Shown in pieces: positions 24,936 to 32,157 of a stretch of DNA of 55,516 bases (its first letter is position 1; every line of letters starts with the position of its first letter). The notes beneath the pieces are model-generated. The model did no database searches. It was not told the origin of the DNA and was given only the letters and a program-made list of their open reading frames with translations. The position numbers and the translations under genes were made by a program. Location of the stretch: IMG/VR virus record IMGVR_UViG_3300042934_000707, positions 1-55,516 of that record, one strand, 5' to 3'. This DNA comes from a virus.

Positions 24936-24961
24936 CACTGGGAGCCCGAAGGCTCCCAGTG
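24936..24961 (-). terminator. Rho-independent terminator
   Basis: An 11-bp stem (CACTGGGAGCC / GGCTCCCAGTG) with a tetraloop, followed on the minus strand by ATTGCTTTCTTTTTTCTTC. It ends the four-gene membrane-protein run. Confidence 0.85.
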
Positions 24962-24968
24962 GGTCTGC

Positions 24969-25325
24969 TTACTTGTTCTTGGCACGCAGGCTGGCTTTCA
25001 GAGCGATGTTCCACTCATCCAGCAGGCCCGACTCAACGGCTTGCTCACGGGTCATGCTCAGCAGTGCGTGCGACTGTTGGGCAGCGACCTGCTCAGCGGT
25101 TTGCACTGGAGCTGCTGGAGCAGCCTCAGCGGCGTTTGCAGCCACCACAGCAGCAATGCCTGGGGTTTGCTTGGCCGGACGGTTACGCAGGTATTTGACG
25201 CCCTTGTAGCCACCGTAGCCGACAGCCACCGAACCCACCGCGATGCCAGCGGCAGCGATAGGGTTGGCTTTGATCAGGCCCAGAGCGGATTCGGCAGCAG
25301 TTTTGATAGCGGTCATAACGGACAT
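24969..25325 (-). CDS. Small membrane protein, 118 aa
   Basis: 118 residues with GGAG seven bases before the ATG. A single strongly hydrophobic, Gly/Ala-rich segment at about 22-40 (NPIAAAGIAVGSVAVGYGG) is probably a transmembrane helix, followed by a basic stretch (KYLRNRPAKQT) and an Ala/Gln-rich soluble C-terminal half. The positive-inside rule would place the C-terminal half in the cytoplasm. It is the last of four neighbouring small membrane-type genes reading the same way and ends at a strong terminator. Holin-like or membrane-remodelling roles are possible but not shown. Confidence 0.7.
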   Translation of the reverse strand: MSVMTAIKTAAESALGLIKANPIAAAGIAVGSVAVGYGGYKGVKYLRNRPAKQTPGIAAVVAANAAEAAPAAPVQTAEQVAAQQSHALLSMTREQAVESGLLDEWNIALKASLRAKNK

Positions 25326-25366
25326 GGTGAATCTCCTAGCGATGTAGCGAATGGTTGGGTTAGGTG

Positions 25367-25495
25367 TTACGCGAGTTTGGTAGCTTGTTGCTTTGGAGCA
25401 GGTTTGCGCAGCTTGTCGCCGAAGTACGCCATGACGCCGAACGCCACGAAGAAGCCGACGATTACAGCGAGGTCAATCCAAGGGTTGTGGGTCAT
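25367..25495 (-). CDS. Tiny membrane protein, 42 aa
   Basis: A 42-codon gene, MTHNPWIDLAVIVGFFVAFG and onward to KQQATKLA. It has AAGGAA eight bases before the ATG. Residues 7-25 form one strong hydrophobic helix (IDLAVIVGFFVAFGVMAYF), followed by a basic stretch (GDKLRKPAPK). The reading frame, ribosome site and position between two related small genes make it a real gene despite its size. It is typical of one-pass small phage membrane proteins. Function unknown. Confidence 0.7.
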   Translation of the reverse strand: MTHNPWIDLAVIVGFFVAFGVMAYFGDKLRKPAPKQQATKLA

Positions 25496-25507
25496 GGCAG
25501 TATTTCC

Positions 25508-25633
25508 TTAGGCAGTAGCAGTTTTAGCGCGGAGGGTTTCGAGTTCTTTCTTGAGGTCTACATCATCACGACGCCCTTTCATCCACAGGGCACCGAACGT
25601 GAAACCAATAGCGAGGAAGGCAATCTCTTTCAT
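25508..25633 (-). CDS. Tiny membrane-anchored protein, 41 aa
   Basis: A 41-codon gene, starting MKEIAFLAIGFTFGALWMKG, with a near-ideal AAGGAGACTGTC ribosome site before the ATG. Residues 4-18 form a short hydrophobic helix, followed by a charged amphipathic helix (RRDDVDLKKELETLRAK) that could be a coiled coil. It lies 12 bases upstream of the 42-aa gene. One-pass anchor plus coiled coil is a design seen in spanin-like, holin-accessory and membrane-scaffold proteins; none is proven here. Confidence 0.7.
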   Translation of the reverse strand: MKEIAFLAIGFTFGALWMKGRRDDVDLKKELETLRAKTATA

Positions 25634-25649
25634 GACAGTCTCCTTAGAC

Positions 25650-26171
25650 TTAATGACGGTTACGCAGGATCGAGCCCAGAAGCCCCAGGCCCGCGCCTAC
25701 AGCAGCACCGAGGGCAACAGCTGCATCCATCTCTGGATTATGGCTGGTGATCACGGTACGGCGTACAGTCGTCGTTTCTTGACGACGGTGTTCAACAACC
25801 ACTGGACGCTCGACGTACACGGTACGTTCTACGATCACAGCGTCACGGCATTCTTCCAGAGCGATGAGCGCATCGCCGCAGAGAACCACGTCTTGCTTGG
25901 TGGCGATCAACGCAGCACCGACCAGTTGCATTTCAGCAGCCGACAGCTTTTCGTAGTCGGTGCCAAACATCAACCAGGTGGAGCGGTAGTCGATTTCCAC
26001 TTCAGACAGTTTCCACTTACGCGAACGGCTGTCCATTTTGAACTTCACCTTCGAAGCGCCGAAGGTGCTGGTGCCGAAGCGAACTTCCATGCTGTAGCTG
26101 GAACTGCGTACGTTAGCCACGTGTTGCAGGGTGTTCATTTCGGAAGTGCGCGAGATAGTGATGATGTTCAT
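25650..26171 (-). CDS. Unknown 173-aa protein with C-terminal membrane anchor
   Basis: 173 residues beginning MNIITISRTSEMNTL, with GGAG nine bases before the ATG. The first 120 residues are a soluble, strand-rich domain with two Cys (LCGDALIALEEC). Then comes a Val/Arg-rich linker (VERPVVVEHRRQETTTVRR), and residues about 149-170 form a Gly/Ala/Leu-rich hydrophobic segment (AAVALGAAVGAGLGLLGSIL) with a basic end. This is a tail-anchored layout. It is the first gene of a four-gene run, with a perfect motif copy 59 bases upstream. Confidence 0.7.
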   Translation of the reverse strand: MNIITISRTSEMNTLQHVANVRSSSYSMEVRFGTSTFGASKVKFKMDSRSRKWKLSEVEIDYRSTWLMFGTDYEKLSAAEMQLVGAALIATKQDVVLCGDALIALEECRDAVIVERTVYVERPVVVEHRRQETTTVRRTVITSHNPEMDAAVALGAAVGAGLGLLGSILRNRH

Positions 26172-26230
26172 GCTGTGTTCTCCATTAGAACAAGGGTTAG
26201 GTAGAGATTAGTCTCTCTATTCACATGTAC

Positions 26231-26257
26231 AATGTATTGCCATAGATTTTTCGAATC
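26231..26257 (-). promoter_or_regulatory. Promoter-like two-part motif, perfect copy
   Basis: On the minus strand: GATTCGAAAAA, six bases, GCAATACATT, 59 bases before the ATG at 26171. Both boxes are identical to the copy at 9088-9114. Confidence 0.7.
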
Positions 26258-26275
26258 GAATAACAGACGGCATAA

Positions 26276-26309
26276 ACACCCCTCTACGGCCGATGCCGTA
26301 GAGGGGTGT
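26276..26309 (-). terminator. Terminator hairpin (15-bp stem)
   Basis: A perfect 15-bp stem (ACACCCCTCTACGGC and complement) with a tetraloop, just after the 417-aa head gene, followed on the minus strand by TTTATGCCG. Confidence 0.75.
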
Positions 26310-26316
26310 CCAGTGC

Positions 26317-27570
26317 TTAGCGGTTCTTCGCAGCCTTGGTCACGGAGTCAGCCGCGTCGTTCAGCTGACGCACGATTGCGTACAGGATGGTGAACGCGCC
26401 ATTGAGGCACTCCCAGCCCAGACGATCGAGTTCGCTGATCGCACGGATGGCGATCTTGGCTTTGTCGCTGCCACGCACGTCGGCGCGCAGTTTCTTGACC
26501 AGTGCACTGTGAGCAGCCCACTTGCGTGGAGCGTTGCTACGGATCGAAGCAGTCTTGGTAGCGACGGCCTTGATCTTCTCGAGTGCGGTGACCATGTCTT
26601 CGATCTTGACTTCACGCTTGGTGGAGCCTTGAACGATGAGGTACAGCAGCGTACCGAAGTTGCCGGTCAGGTTGGCCACGATTTCCATGCCGGTGGCTTT
26701 TGGCCAGGACACGTTCAGGCTGTAACCGTTGGACCAGTCTTTGCTCAGGTGCTCGCCGCCCTTGAGGTCGAAACGCTTGACGTTCAGACGACGGTTGCAG
26801 AGGGTCCACTTCTCGTCGAGCTTGTCGTACGCTTCTTTACCGGTGTTCTTCAGCGCGGCAATGGCTTTGAGGCCTTTCTCGGCTTCAGCTTCATCGGACC
26901 AGTCGATCTTGTAGGCGGCGTCAGCGGCCTTCTGAGCGTTGGTGGTGGCTTCTTCGCCCAGGCGCAGCATGATGTCAACCAGGCTGGCGGTGTCGCTGGC
27001 CGCGCCGGTCAGGTTCGGGGCGATGGTGTTGTTGACCTGGAAGATCTTCCAGAGGTTGCCCATGGAGATCTTGGCGCTGCCCTTGTAGTTCTTCAGGACG
27101 GCGATCTTGTCACCCATGTTCGGGATTTCACGGTTCAGGATGCCGAGGTGGTCCCACAGGTCCTTGACCGAGTAGCTTTCCAGCGACACGTCAACGGCCG
27201 ATTCCAGAGAAGCGGCTTGGCTGCGCAGTTGAGCCACGACATGAGGAGCACGGGCGGAAGCGTCGCCAAAGGACTCCAGGCCGGTGTCTTTCATGCGGAA
27301 GCCGTAACGGCCAGTCACAGCGTTGGCGAGGCGTACAGCGGCGTCCAGGGACTCGTGGGTGACTTCCACGCCAGCTTCTTCGATGCCAGCAGCTTCTTGC
27401 ACCAGAGTACCGACGTCGCCTTCCACTTCGATGCGCTCGGCAACGTAGGTGTTAGGGTCCAGGTCGTTGGCCTCTTCCACGAGGGTTTCGAGCAGGTCGG
27501 CCGAAGCCTGTTGCTCTTCGATTTCCTCGAGCGAGACCTTCAAAGCGTTGGTCAGCAAATCGTTACGCAT
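26317..27570 (-). CDS. Probable internal head protein, 417 aa
   Basis: 417 residues beginning MRNDLLTNALKVSLEEIEEQ. The first 150 residues are acidic and Glu-rich with at least three SLE motifs (KVSLEE, AASLES, DVSLES), which fit the SxE specificity of the phiKZ head protease gp175. The remaining two thirds are basic-to-neutral and helical. An acidic, cleavable N-terminus on a helical body is typical of phiKZ-type internal head (inner-body) proteins. It is the last gene of a long head and polymerase unit ending at a terminator, two genes downstream of the protease gene. Which inner-body protein it equals cannot be decided by eye. Confidence 0.65.
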   Translation of the reverse strand: MRNDLLTNALKVSLEEIEEQQASADLLETLVEEANDLDPNTYVAERIEVEGDVGTLVQEAAGIEEAGVEVTHESLDAAVRLANAVTGRYGFRMKDTGLESFGDASARAPHVVAQLRSQAASLESAVDVSLESYSVKDLWDHLGILNREIPNMGDKIAVLKNYKGSAKISMGNLWKIFQVNNTIAPNLTGAASDTASLVDIMLRLGEEATTNAQKAADAAYKIDWSDEAEAEKGLKAIAALKNTGKEAYDKLDEKWTLCNRRLNVKRFDLKGGEHLSKDWSNGYSLNVSWPKATGMEIVANLTGNFGTLLYLIVQGSTKREVKIEDMVTALEKIKAVATKTASIRSNAPRKWAAHSALVKKLRADVRGSDKAKIAIRAISELDRLGWECLNGAFTILYAIVRQLNDAADSVTKAAKNR

Positions 27571-27657
27571 GTCTTTCTATCCTTAAAGGAACGGGGTGCC
27601 ATGAACGGCAGGGAGAGAGCGGGCACTTCATAGAAATACCCGCCAAACGTGGATGTG

Positions 27658-28956
27658 TTACTTGGCTTTTGACAACACCTTGTTCGCCATGGTTGTTACA
27701 CCCCGGTACACGTAAGTGGCGTGGTCTTCCATCATGGTGGCAATCAGCTTGCCGAGGAACATGTACTGCGACACCGAACGACGGGCTGACTTGTGCAGGT
27801 CCATCAATTCCCGGTAGACCACATGGTCAAACTTGCCGGTTTCCTTGTTGATCACGTTGTCGTACGCGTCATCCAAGTCATCGGACAGGCGAGCCACGCG
27901 TTCACCCATGGAAGCAGCCATCTGTGCAAAGCGCACGGAGTCTTGGTTGAGCACCTGAGCCCGATCCATCACTTTCATGAAGTCCGGGAACGGTACCGCG
28001 CCACCGGTCTTGGCCAGCGCAGTGGTCACAGCCTTTTGGCCTGCCACAGCGTCCATACCCGGCACGGCCAACACAGCCTTAGGCGCCCCACCGATGGAGA
28101 ACCCATTGATGGTCCCGTTGGTGATGCCTGCGGTCAGGTTGTGCTCATCGTCCGCCTTGGTGGTGAACTTGATCGGATCACCGGCCAGCTTGGTGATCTT
28201 CGGGTAGCCTTTCTTGTCCAGCTCCACCACGCGGTTGCCCAGCAAGCGGAACTTGGTCAAGTCTTCAAACCCGTTACGGTCGAGCAACGAGGTGTCAAAG
28301 AAGTCAATGGCTTCCCGAATGGTCTCAGCGGTCATGCTGGTCGCAGCCGCCCGGAAGACCTTACTCATCTCGGTCGATTTCTCGAACAAGGTTTTGTAAT
28401 GCTTCTCGCAGGCTTCGATGAACTTGACGTCGTCATCAATGCAGGACACGAACTTGGTCACCGGCTTATCGTCCTTGGACAAGAAGCGGTAGATGTCCGG
28501 GGTGTCCAGCAGGATCGGGTTTGCCGCGATGCTGTCTTGCTTGGCCTTCAGTTCCATTTTGATCTTGAACAGGTTCTTACCGAACGTGCGCAAGTTCGTG
28601 GAGACTGCGTCGTAGGTGCGTTTGAGCATCTGAACGAGGTCAGACTCAAGCGACGGGTTGTGCAGAGCAGCCAAAGTGCGTCTAGCGTCCGCCAGAGACT
28701 CCTCAGGCGACGATCGAGGGGTAACCGCCGTAACGACCCCTTCATCGGCCAACCACTGCTTATACGCGCCGTCAACCACCATTACGTCGACCATGTTGCC
28801 GTCAGACAATTCGAACTGGTTGATGAACCCTTCCAGCGTGATGCGACTGTCCACCAAGGTGGCCATGTCAATCAGCGATTCCATTGCAGGGATCAGGTCA
28901 GGTTCAGATTCCAGCGAGACCCGTCCGACCAAGATGTCATTGATCGAAGGTTTCAT
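27658..28956 (-). CDS. Probable internal head protein, 432 aa
   Basis: 432 residues beginning MKPSINDILVGRVSLESEPD, with GGTGATCCC just before the ATG. SLE or MES sites occur near the start (RVSLES, PAMESL) and around residue 105 (NPSLES), consistent with processing after Glu by the phiKZ-type protease next door. The body is helical, charged and ends basic. A similar architecture in the downstream 417-aa gene suggests two members of the same inner-body group. It lies four bases after the protease gene. Confidence 0.65.
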   Translation of the reverse strand: MKPSINDILVGRVSLESEPDLIPAMESLIDMATLVDSRITLEGFINQFELSDGNMVDVMVVDGAYKQWLADEGVVTAVTPRSSPEESLADARRTLAALHNPSLESDLVQMLKRTYDAVSTNLRTFGKNLFKIKMELKAKQDSIAANPILLDTPDIYRFLSKDDKPVTKFVSCIDDDVKFIEACEKHYKTLFEKSTEMSKVFRAAATSMTAETIREAIDFFDTSLLDRNGFEDLTKFRLLGNRVVELDKKGYPKITKLAGDPIKFTTKADDEHNLTAGITNGTINGFSIGGAPKAVLAVPGMDAVAGQKAVTTALAKTGGAVPFPDFMKVMDRAQVLNQDSVRFAQMAASMGERVARLSDDLDDAYDNVINKETGKFDHVVYRELMDLHKSARRSVSQYMFLGKLIATMMEDHATYVYRGVTTMANKVLSKAK

Positions 28957-28960
28957 GGGA

Positions 28961-29770
28961 TCACCAGTTCATTGCGGCAGGGACGTAGATGCGGATCGGT
29001 TTCTCGATCTCAGCCACGAGGGAGAACAGCTCGTTGTTGGCACTTTCCATGGCGACATTACCACGGGCAATCTCAGCGGACAGTTCCAGCTCAGCGCGCA
29101 GGCTGTCGGTGAAGAAGCTCACTTCCAGATCGGCTTGGTTGGTGTCGGCGGAGAGCGACAGGTTTTCCATCGCTGGCATGACGTTCTTGAGGATCGAGTT
29201 GGACTTCGACGCGTCGGACATGCCCGGCTCGTTGACGTTGTCCCACGTGACGATCTTCTTGAGCATCTTGGTCTTACGACCGCCCAGGATCTTGTCCTCG
29301 GTAAAGGAACGGATCGAGAAGCACACGTCTTCTTCTGGGTTTTCGAACTGCTTCTCCAGCCACGCGTACGCCGAGCCGCTTGGTGCGACTAGGCCCATGA
29401 TCAGGATGATGTTGTTGCCCTGCTCGTCCTTGTGACCGTCGAAGGACAGCGACACTTTGGAGATGTGCGAGCAGATGTTGGGTTCGAAGATGTCGTTGAC
29501 CCGTTGGAACCATTGCAGCTGCGTCATGCCCGGTGCAAAGCGTGGGTGACCGTTCTCACCACGAAGCCGCTTGGCCAGGATACGACGTTGCAGTTCGGCA
29601 CTGTTCTCGAAGAGCGCTTTGGCGTGTTCGAACGAGTAGTACCAGCCTGCGGAGTTGTACGCGTTCAGGGCCCCGAGGATCACCCAACGGTAGCCGTTGG
29701 CATCCTTGGAGAGATTCCCCGCTTTGTTCACGCCGTTGATCGCGGCGCATTGGTAAACGATCTGTGTCAT
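28961..29770 (-). CDS. Prohead protease, phiKZ gp175 type
   Basis: 269 residues with AAGAGG before the ATG. The motif GENGHP at 71-76 is the His box found in T4 gp21 and related prohead serine proteases (His75). The nucleophile is probably Ser152 in CFSIRSF (150-156), about 77 residues after the His. Near the C-terminus, VAMESANNE offers a self-cleavage site of the (S/A)xE type. The protease would sit inside the prohead, cut internal head proteins after Glu, and be destroyed or released. Its neighbours on both sides are head genes, and the order with the RNAP genes fits phiKZ gp175-gp180. Length is usual for the family. Confidence 0.78.
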   Translation of the reverse strand: MTQIVYQCAAINGVNKAGNLSKDANGYRWVILGALNAYNSAGWYYSFEHAKALFENSAELQRRILAKRLRGENGHPRFAPGMTQLQWFQRVNDIFEPNICSHISKVSLSFDGHKDEQGNNIILIMGLVAPSGSAYAWLEKQFENPEEDVCFSIRSFTEDKILGGRKTKMLKKIVTWDNVNEPGMSDASKSNSILKNVMPAMENLSLSADTNQADLEVSFFTDSLRAELELSAEIARGNVAMESANNELFSLVAEIEKPIRIYVPAAMNW

Positions 29771-29779
29771 GATGACCTC

Positions 29780-30505
29780 TTAAGTCCGAAGAATCTGCTC
29801 AGTACGCTCGACGCGGTCGCCGGGGTTGACAATGGCCGACGTCATGCCCTCGTCGAAGCGAGAACCCGTGATTTTAGCGATGGTGTTGGTGGCCCCGTAA
29901 CTGACGTTACGCAGCGGGATGACGGTTGGAGGGTTCTGAGTGATTTCTTCTTTGGTCTGAACAACCTGCCGGTAGTAACGACGCAAATCGTTAGGGTCAC
30001 GGGCGATTGTGCTTACGATGATTTCCATGACTGTAGGGGTCGAACCCACAGTGACGCCTGCGTGTTTCTTCGCAGAGTCAAACAAACGACCGAGGTCATC
30101 GTAACCGATGTACCACGGCACCCGGCCCTTGGCGATGATCTCGTCGTAGATCCGGTACATGAGGTTGTCGATCTTCACCAAGTCAAGCGATGCAATCACG
30201 CGATCGCCTGGCTCGTACTGCAACTCGAGGTATTCGACATCGTCGATCACCACGGTGTTGACCAGCGTAGGCTCGGTCCGAATAGGGGCGCAGATCATGG
30301 CCGACATGAAGTAGGTGTCGTCCAGTGTAATCGCGCAGATACCAACCAGCGTGATCTCATCTTCAAAGACTGCCAAATCGCGCTGGGGAAACCGAGCCGG
30401 GATATACATTTTGACTGGCTTAAGGGCTACCACCGAACGCTCAGCAGTTTCCTCAAGCGCTTTGTGCACGCGCGCAGCATCACGGATAAACTGGCTCGAT
30501 TTCAT
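29780..30505 (-). CDS. Conserved virion-region protein, 241 aa
   Basis: 241 residues beginning MKSSQFIRDAARVHKALEE, with GGTGGAGAG just before the ATG. Helical N-terminus, then a strand-rich centre (MYIPARFPQRDLAVFEDEI, VEYLELQYEPGDRVIASL) and a helical C-terminal third. It lies between the protease gene (9 bases after it) and the 450-aa gene, in the place of phiKZ gp176. A structural or assembly role is likely from location only. Confidence 0.6.
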   Translation of the reverse strand: MKSSQFIRDAARVHKALEETAERSVVALKPVKMYIPARFPQRDLAVFEDEITLVGICAITLDDTYFMSAMICAPIRTEPTLVNTVVIDDVEYLELQYEPGDRVIASLDLVKIDNLMYRIYDEIIAKGRVPWYIGYDDLGRLFDSAKKHAGVTVGSTPTVMEIIVSTIARDPNDLRRYYRQVVQTKEEITQNPPTVIPLRNVSYGATNTIAKITGSRFDEGMTSAIVNPGDRVERTEQILRT

Positions 30506-30555
30506 TTTCTCTCCACCTGGGTATAACCGGAGGGACGAACCCTCCGGTCACTGGG

Positions 30556-31908
30556 TTAAGCGGTTGCAATGCACAGTTGGGAAGCAATCCAGTTGTTGAC
30601 GTACTTGATCGTAGCCAACAGCGCGATTTCGCGTGGATCACCGTCACCGCCGAACTGAGCACCGACACGGTTGATGATCATGATGACAGAACGGGCATCG
30701 GATTCTGGGTAGAACACGTTGCACACGATGTCGGTCAGCGCTTGGTACAGGTCACCGCACTTGGCTTCAGTCAGCTTGTCGATTTCGGCCGACAGGCGAG
30801 TGCGCAGGATATCGGTGTCAACGCTGTCAGCGTCAAGCTTGGCGATTTCCATGCGAATGGCCGTGTCGATCACGTTACGGCAGATGCCGAACATCTCGGA
30901 CTGAGTGCGCAAGGCACGCAGGTTCATTTCACGATCGTAGATCGCTTTGAGACCCTGTGCGTTTTCGATCAGTTGACCGGCGGTGTACTTGCGACCTGCC
31001 ATTTCGTTGCCGATCAGGACTTCAGGACTCAAGCCATCGTCGAGCAACTTGCGGTAGGTTTCGCCCATCACAATCACCTGAGTGATCGAGGTGCGCTCTG
31101 GGACGTACAGCAGGCCCAGTTCACGGGACCGCTTGAAGTTGGCCGCACGGGCCAGTGTCATGGCTGCTGCTGCATGGATCACAGCGTTCAGCGCCGCGTT
31201 GTAGTCGTGCAGGCCCAGCTTCACGCCTTCACCCGGTTCGTCGTAGATGGCTTGAGCCACCACCATCAGACCCGGTGCATAATCGAAGTCCATGTCACCG
31301 AAGCCTTTACGGCCAGCGAGCACGTCCATCACCTGAGCGTAGCCTTCGTTGTTGTTCAACGAGAGCAGGTTCGCCAGATCCGCATCAGAACCGGCCATGC
31401 CAGTCTTGGCGTGAGCGATGATGTCGTCCACGACCATGATGTTGATGACCTTGGCTGGCGGGTAACTGAGGTCACGCACACCGTAACGCTCGGCCATGCC
31501 GATAACGCCTTGGTTGGTGAACGCTGCCGGGATCTCTTTCATGACGATCTCGTACGGCGAGGTGGCCGATTGACGACGACCTTCGACCGAACCGCTCACT
31601 TGCTCAACCAGCAGCTTGATGTGCGGCAGAACAACGTTACGGGCGTTGTCCAGTGTACGGCTCACGCATTCGGAAGCCACTTTCACCAGATCGGTCATGG
31701 CCAGACCATGCGCCACTTCTTTGGAACGTTCCGAGACCAGACCCACGAGGTCCGCATTCTCAGAGATGCCCAGGTCAAAACCTGAACGGTTGCAGGAGAG
31801 CAGCAGGCTCATCATCGGCGTGCCATCTTTAGGCAGCAGACGGATGCCGCGCTCTTTCAGCTTCTCGGCCACCGGCAGAGCTGCTTCAATACTGACACGG
31901 TTAAGCAT
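30556..31908 (-). CDS. Conserved virion-region protein, 450 aa
   Basis: The start used is the ATG at 31908 (MLNRVSIEAALPVAEKL), which overlaps the stop of the 64-aa gene by eight bases (ATGCTTAA); the longer frame to 31956 lies inside that gene. A SIE site at residues 6-8 could be cleaved by the head protease. The protein is Ala/Leu-rich, helical and soluble. Its location between protease and beta genes corresponds to phiKZ gp177. A virion or assembly role is inferred from location. No enzymatic motif is seen. Confidence 0.62.
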   Translation of the reverse strand: MLNRVSIEAALPVAEKLKERGIRLLPKDGTPMMSLLLSCNRSGFDLGISENADLVGLVSERSKEVAHGLAMTDLVKVASECVSRTLDNARNVVLPHIKLLVEQVSGSVEGRRQSATSPYEIVMKEIPAAFTNQGVIGMAERYGVRDLSYPPAKVINIMVVDDIIAHAKTGMAGSDADLANLLSLNNNEGYAQVMDVLAGRKGFGDMDFDYAPGLMVVAQAIYDEPGEGVKLGLHDYNAALNAVIHAAAAMTLARAANFKRSRELGLLYVPERTSITQVIVMGETYRKLLDDGLSPEVLIGNEMAGRKYTAGQLIENAQGLKAIYDREMNLRALRTQSEMFGICRNVIDTAIRMEIAKLDADSVDTDILRTRLSAEIDKLTEAKCGDLYQALTDIVCNVFYPESDARSVIMIINRVGAQFGGDGDPREIALLATIKYVNNWIASQLCIATA

Positions 31909-32095
31909 TTCGGGCGCCCTCGATGGAGTTGTTGATTTCGCTGGCCGCCAGAGCACACATCGTACGTTCCGTCACGGGAACGCCATCGAGATGGTTGGAG
32001 ATCAGGTTACCGGACACGTTGGCGATCACTTCTGTGGCCAACTGCACAGCGTTCGCAGCCACCGTGAGGTTATCGAATTCGATAGCAGTGCTCAT
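31901..32095 (-). CDS. Unknown 64-aa protein
   Basis: 64 residues beginning MSTAIEFDNLTVAANAVQ, with AGGAATTTACTC before the ATG. It is helical and rich in Ala, Asn and Ile. It is coupled to the 450-aa gene by an 8-base overlap and lies 62 bases after the beta gene. Possibly a small scaffold or partner of the downstream protein. Unknown. Confidence 0.65.
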   Translation of the reverse strand: MSTAIEFDNLTVAANAVQLATEVIANVSGNLISNHLDGVPVTERTMCALAASEINNSIEGARNA

Positions 32096-32131
32096 GAGTA
32101 AATTCCTGTGATTTCAATTCTTGTAAAGCAA

Positions 32132-32151
32132 TCCGGGGATCGCTCCCCGGA
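32132..32151 (-). terminator. Hairpin after RNAP beta gene
   Basis: An 8-bp stem (TCCGGGGA / TCCCCGGA) with a tetraloop, just after the beta gene stop. No clear T-run; the next gene reads on in the same direction. Confidence 0.5.
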
Positions 32152-32157
32152 CTTCTC

